Origin: Lolium rigidum
Taxonomy: Eukaryota; Streptophyta; Magnoliopsida; Poales; Poaceae
Direction of reading: 5' to 3'
Length of the DNA: 64,000 nt
Assembly (NCBI RefSeq): GCF_022539505.1
Contig: NC_061508.1
Span: 68,705,754-68,769,753, forward strand
Position 1 is the first letter of the stretch, and every line of letters begins with the position of its first letter. The notes under the pieces are model-generated. The model did no database searches. It had not been told where the DNA came from and saw only the letters and a list, made by a program, of their open reading frames with translations. Below are positions 60,298-64,000 of the stretch, piece after piece. Both the position numbers and the translations under genes were made by a program.

Positions 60298-61890
60298 CGA
60301 TACGTCTCCGACGTATCGATAATTTCTTATGTTCCATGCTACATTATTGATGATATCTACATGTTTTATACACATTATATGTCGTATTTATGCATTTTCC
60401 GGAACTAACCTATTAACAAGATGCCGAAGAGCCAGTTGCTGTTTTCTGCTGTTTTTGGTTTCGAAATCCTAGTAAGGAAATATTCTCGAATTGGACGAAA
60501 TCAACGCCCGTGGTCCTATTTTTGCACGAAGCTTCCGGAAGACCGAGGGGAAAGGAAGTGGGGCCACGAGGCGCCGCCACACTAGGGCGGCGCGGCCCAG
60601 GCCCTGGCCGCGCGGCCCTGGTGTGTGGGGCCCTCGTGTGGCCCCCCGCGTTGCCCTTCCGCCTACTTAAAGTCTTCGTCGCGAAACCCTCTGTACCGAG
60701 AGCCACGATACGGAAAACCTTCCAGAGACGCCGCCGCCGCCAATCCCATCTCGGGGGATTCAGGAGATCGCCTCCGGCACCCTGCCGGAGAGGGGAATCA
60801 TCTCCCGGAGGACTCTTCATCGCTATGATCGCTCCGGAGTGATGAGTGAGTAGTTCACCCCTGGACTATGGGTCCATAGCAGTAGCTAGATGGTCGTCTT
60901 CTCCTTATGTGCTTCATTGTCTGATCTTGTGAGCTGCCTAACATGATCAAGATCATCTATCTGTAATACTATATGTTGTGTTTGTCTGGATCCGATGGAT
61001 AGAGAATACTATGTTATGGTGATTATCAATCTATTACTTATGTGTTGTTTATGATCTTGCATGCTCTCCGTTATTAGTAGAGGCTCTGGCCAAGTTTTTG
61101 CTCTTAACTCCAAGAGGGAGTATTTACGCTCGATAGTGGGTTCATGCCTCCATTAAATCTGGGACAAGCGATGTAAAGTTCTAAGGTTGTGGATGTGCTG
61201 TTGCCACTAGGGATAAAACATTGATGCTATGTCTAAGGATGTAGTTGTTGATTACATTACGCACCATACTTAATGCAATTGTCCGTTGCTTGCAACTTAA
61301 TACCGGAAGGGGTTCTGATGATAACCCGAAGGTGGACTTTTTAGGCATAGATGCATGCCGGATAGCGGTCTATGTACTTTGTCGTAATGCCCCGATTAAA
61401 TCTCACTATATTTATCATATCATGTATATGCATTGTTGTGCCCTTTTCTATTTGTCAATTGCCCGACTGTAATTTGTTCACCCAACATGCTTTTATCTTA
61501 TGGGAGAGACACCTCTAGTGAACTGTGGACCCCGGTCCTATTCTTTACATCGCATACAATCTACTGCAATACTTTATTTACTGTTTACTTCGCAAACAAT
61601 CATCTTCCACACAATACGGTTAATCCTTTGTTACAACAAGCCGGTGAGATTGACAACCTCACTGTTTCGTTGGGGCAAAGTATTTTGGTTGTGTTGTGCA
61701 GGTTCCACGTTGGCGCCGGAATCCCTGGTGTTGCGCCGCATCACATTTCGCCACCATCAACCTTCAACGTGCTTCTTGGCTCCTCCTGGTTCGATTAAAC
61801 CTTGGTTTCTTTCTGAGGGAAAACTTGCTGCTGTGCGCATCATACCTTCATCTTGGGGTTCCCAACGAACCTGTGAGTTACACGCCATCA
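60298..61890 (+). mobile_element. 3' LTR of the Athila-like element
   Basis: 1593 bp, starting CGATACGTCTCC (other copies TGATACG) and ending CGCCATCA. TSD TCGCC at 61891-61895 matches 30442-30446. With the 5' LTR at 30447 it delimits an element of about 8.2 kb after removing the LARD. Size and gag-protease-only content recall Sabrina/WHAM-type Athila families (not verified). Confidence 0.88.
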
Positions 61891-61895
61891 TCGCC

Positions 61896-62998
61896 TCCGG
61901 CACCCTGCCGGAGAGGGGAATCATCACCGGAGGGGCTCTACATCATCATGCCCGCCTCCGGATTGATGCGTGAGTAGTTCATCCTTGGACTATGGGTCCA
62001 TAGCAGTAGCTAGATGGTTGTCTTCTTCGCTTGTGCTTTCATTGTATTAGATCTTGTGAGCTGCCTAACATGATCAAGATCATCTATTTGTAATGCTACA
62101 TGTTGTGTTTGGTGAGATCCGATGAATAGAGAATATTATGTTAAGTTGATTATCAATCTATCATATATGTGTTGTTTATGTTCTTGCATGCTCTCCGTTG
62201 CTAGTAGAGGCTCGGCCAAGTTGATACTTGTAACTCCAAGAGGGAGTAATTATGCTCGATAGTGGGTTCATGCCTCCATTAAATCTGGGATCGTGACAGT
62301 AGGTTCTAAGGTTGTGGATGTGCTGTTGCTACTAGGGATAAAACATCGATGCTTTGTCTAAGGATATTTGTTGATTACATTACGCGCCATACTTAATGCA
62401 ATTATCTGTTGTTTACAACTTAATACTGGAAGGGGTTCGGATGATAACCTGAAGGTGGATTATTTAGGCATAGATGCATGCTGGATAGCGGTCTATGTAC
62501 TTTGTCGTAATGCCCTGATTAAATCACATAGTAATCATCGTTGATATGTATTGAATCTGTATTTGTCAATTTCTCACCTGTAATTTGTTCACCCAGGCAT
62601 GTTAGTTATCTTATTGGAGAGACACCACTAGTGAACTGTGGACCCTGGTTCATTCTTTTACATCCGATTACATTCTATCGTTTTACTCGTTGTTTGCAAA
62701 CAAACACCATCTTCCACTCGATACGCTTAATCCTTTGTTTTCAGCAAGCCGTGTGAGATTGACAACCTCACCGTTACGTTGGGGCAAAGTACTTTGATTG
62801 TGTTGTGCAGGTTCCACGTTGGCGCCGAGCTTCACCGGTGTTGCGCCGCACTACATTCCTCCACCAACAACCTTCACGTGCTTCTTGGCTCCTACTGGTT
62901 CGATAAACCTTGGTTTCTTTCCGAGGAAAAACTTGCCGCTGTGCGCATCATACCTTCCTCTTGGGGTTCCCAACGGACGTGTACATCTACGCGCATCA
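61896..62998 (+). mobile_element. Solo LTR, right part
   Basis: Resumes after the TSD TCGCC with TCCGGCACCCTGCC, ends GCGCATCA and is followed by GTCTC (62999-63003), the TSD also found at 14068 and 29964. It is clearly more diverged from the inner LTRs, as expected for the oldest layer. No internal domain belongs to it, so it is a solo LTR. Confidence 0.85.
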
Positions 62999-63003
62999 GT
63001 CTC

Positions 63004-64000
63004 ATGTAGGTGCAAATCACAAAAGGTGTTTGAAATAAAAATTATGTGATGCACCAAGAATGATTTTAATCATTATGGCTCCACTTTTGCATGGAGGTAT
63101 ATATTTCCCTTTCAAATAGCATTGCAGTGAGTTTCAAAATGTGTGTATAAAAATATTTTTCCATTTTCTAAGTTCAAAAAATGGTTTTTTAGTGATGTAT
63201 AAATAATATAGTGCAAAATGGTACCATTCCAATCTAAAAAAAAACTAAACCATATTGTATGGATAACACACAAATATTATGAATTTGTAGGCTTTCTATC
63301 TATGTTCACCCACTTAAATGATTTTATTCCGATTTCGGTTGCACACAGATTTGCTAAAAAAATGTGATGTAGAAGGTAAACACAAAGGGTTTTGAAATAA
63401 AAAAATGTGTGCGATGCACCAGAAAATTGTGTTCATTAAAGTACACGGAGGTATATATGCACATAGTTTTACAAGCTTTAAGACTTTCTATAGCTTTTCA
63501 AATATTTCTTTATTTCGATGAATGTTATTTGGAATATTTTAACCAAAGGGCACGATTACAAAGGACACATCCATATGTAGTAGAGTTGACCGCATATTTA
63601 CATATAGCATCGAGAAAACCTAAAAATACATGAAATACGTCCAACAAATTCTTCTTCCGCTAAATTTGCCAGTTCTTGACACTTCGTCACGTTGCCATCC
63701 AATCTTTCAAGAAGAGGACTAAGGCAGATGGGAACAACATGCATACAATGAAAAAATGCCACCGACAAAGACCAATATGCCAACAATCAGACCAACACCA
63801 CACAAAGCCGGAGCACAAGCCTCAAAATGACACATACCCACTGACTCCTCGAAGCTGCCAATCACGTCAACAAGATAGGGTTGAAGTAGGGGTAACATTA
63901 TTCAGTAGAGCGTTGTCACCGCCATCTGAATGGCGCCATCATGACACCCCAAAACGCTAACTTTAGGGACGTAGTGGTAGCACCGAGCGTCCCATCACCT
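63004..64000. other. Right flank of the stack: degenerate tandem repeat, no gene
   Basis: Two loosely matching units of about 370 bp (GTTTGAAATAAAA ... GATGCACCA ... GGAGGTATATAT, near 63030 and 63390). Parts match the left flank 13840-14060 (GTGCAAAATGG, TATTATGAATTT). The last 300 bp show no recognisable feature. Confidence 0.6.

Noticed and set aside
1..64000. CRISPR arrays, bacterial operons, tRNA or rRNA genes
   Set aside because: No regular spacer-repeat arrays, no bacterial gene organisation and no tRNA/rRNA signatures; the sequence is plant nuclear DNA.

Overview
The window is nuclear DNA of a grass, most likely of the tribe Triticeae (wheat, barley, rye or Aegilops group). This rests on one spliced monocot-style TGA-type bZIP gene with many introns, CACTA, Mutator-like and Stowaway DNA transposons, and a dense stack of nested LTR retrotransposons. 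Only one host gene can be supported. About 80% of the window is transposon sequence.

Layout. Positions 1-1976 hold LTR remnants read on the minus strand (gypsy-type, then a Copia-type LTR start at 1976). Positions 1977-3540 have no recognisable gene. The TGA-type bZIP/DOG1 transcription factor occupies 4192-7439 on the plus strand; ten exons join in phase to 458 codons. A Stowaway-like MITE lies in its large intron 5. Downstream come a 15-C run with four C-rich tracts, a palindrome-rich degenerate DNA transposon (about 7837-9125), and a CACTA element (9136-13306, TSD TTT). The CACTA is interrupted by a Mutator-like element (10794-13207, 9-bp TSD CTCAACAAA) built mostly of two tandem-repeat arrays.

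Positions 13384-62998 form a nested retrotransposon stack whose layers can be ordered from target-site duplications: (1) an old solo LTR (TSD GTCTC); (2) a non-autonomous Athila-like gypsy element of about 8.2 kb with 1.6-kb LTRs, a tRNA-Asp type primer site and a gag-protease region but no reverse transcriptase (TSD TCGCC); (3) a giant non-coding LARD-type element with 6.76-kb LTRs, a tRNA-Met type primer site and a 2.83-kb internal domain (TSD GGGTT); (4) a minus-strand Athila-like relative of 6.9 kb inside the LARD internal domain (TSD AGGGG), carrying a 236-codon ORF in place of gag. The left part of this stack with its left flank is present twice in tandem: copy 1 at 13384-29287, copy 2 at 29281-59969. 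The copies join at a 7-bp microhomology, ATTGACA. Copy 1 contains a 100-N gap that probably hides about 16 kb.

The retrotransposon copies differ from one another mostly at CTG/CAG/CCG/CG-type positions, often as 1-bp indels that break ORFs. The host gene shows no such breaks. This looks more like consensus error at methylated CHG/CG sites than biology, so frameshifts in the gag-protease copies should be read with caution. Family names mentioned below (Sukkula-like, Sabrina/WHAM-like) are from memory of organisation and size, and were not searched.
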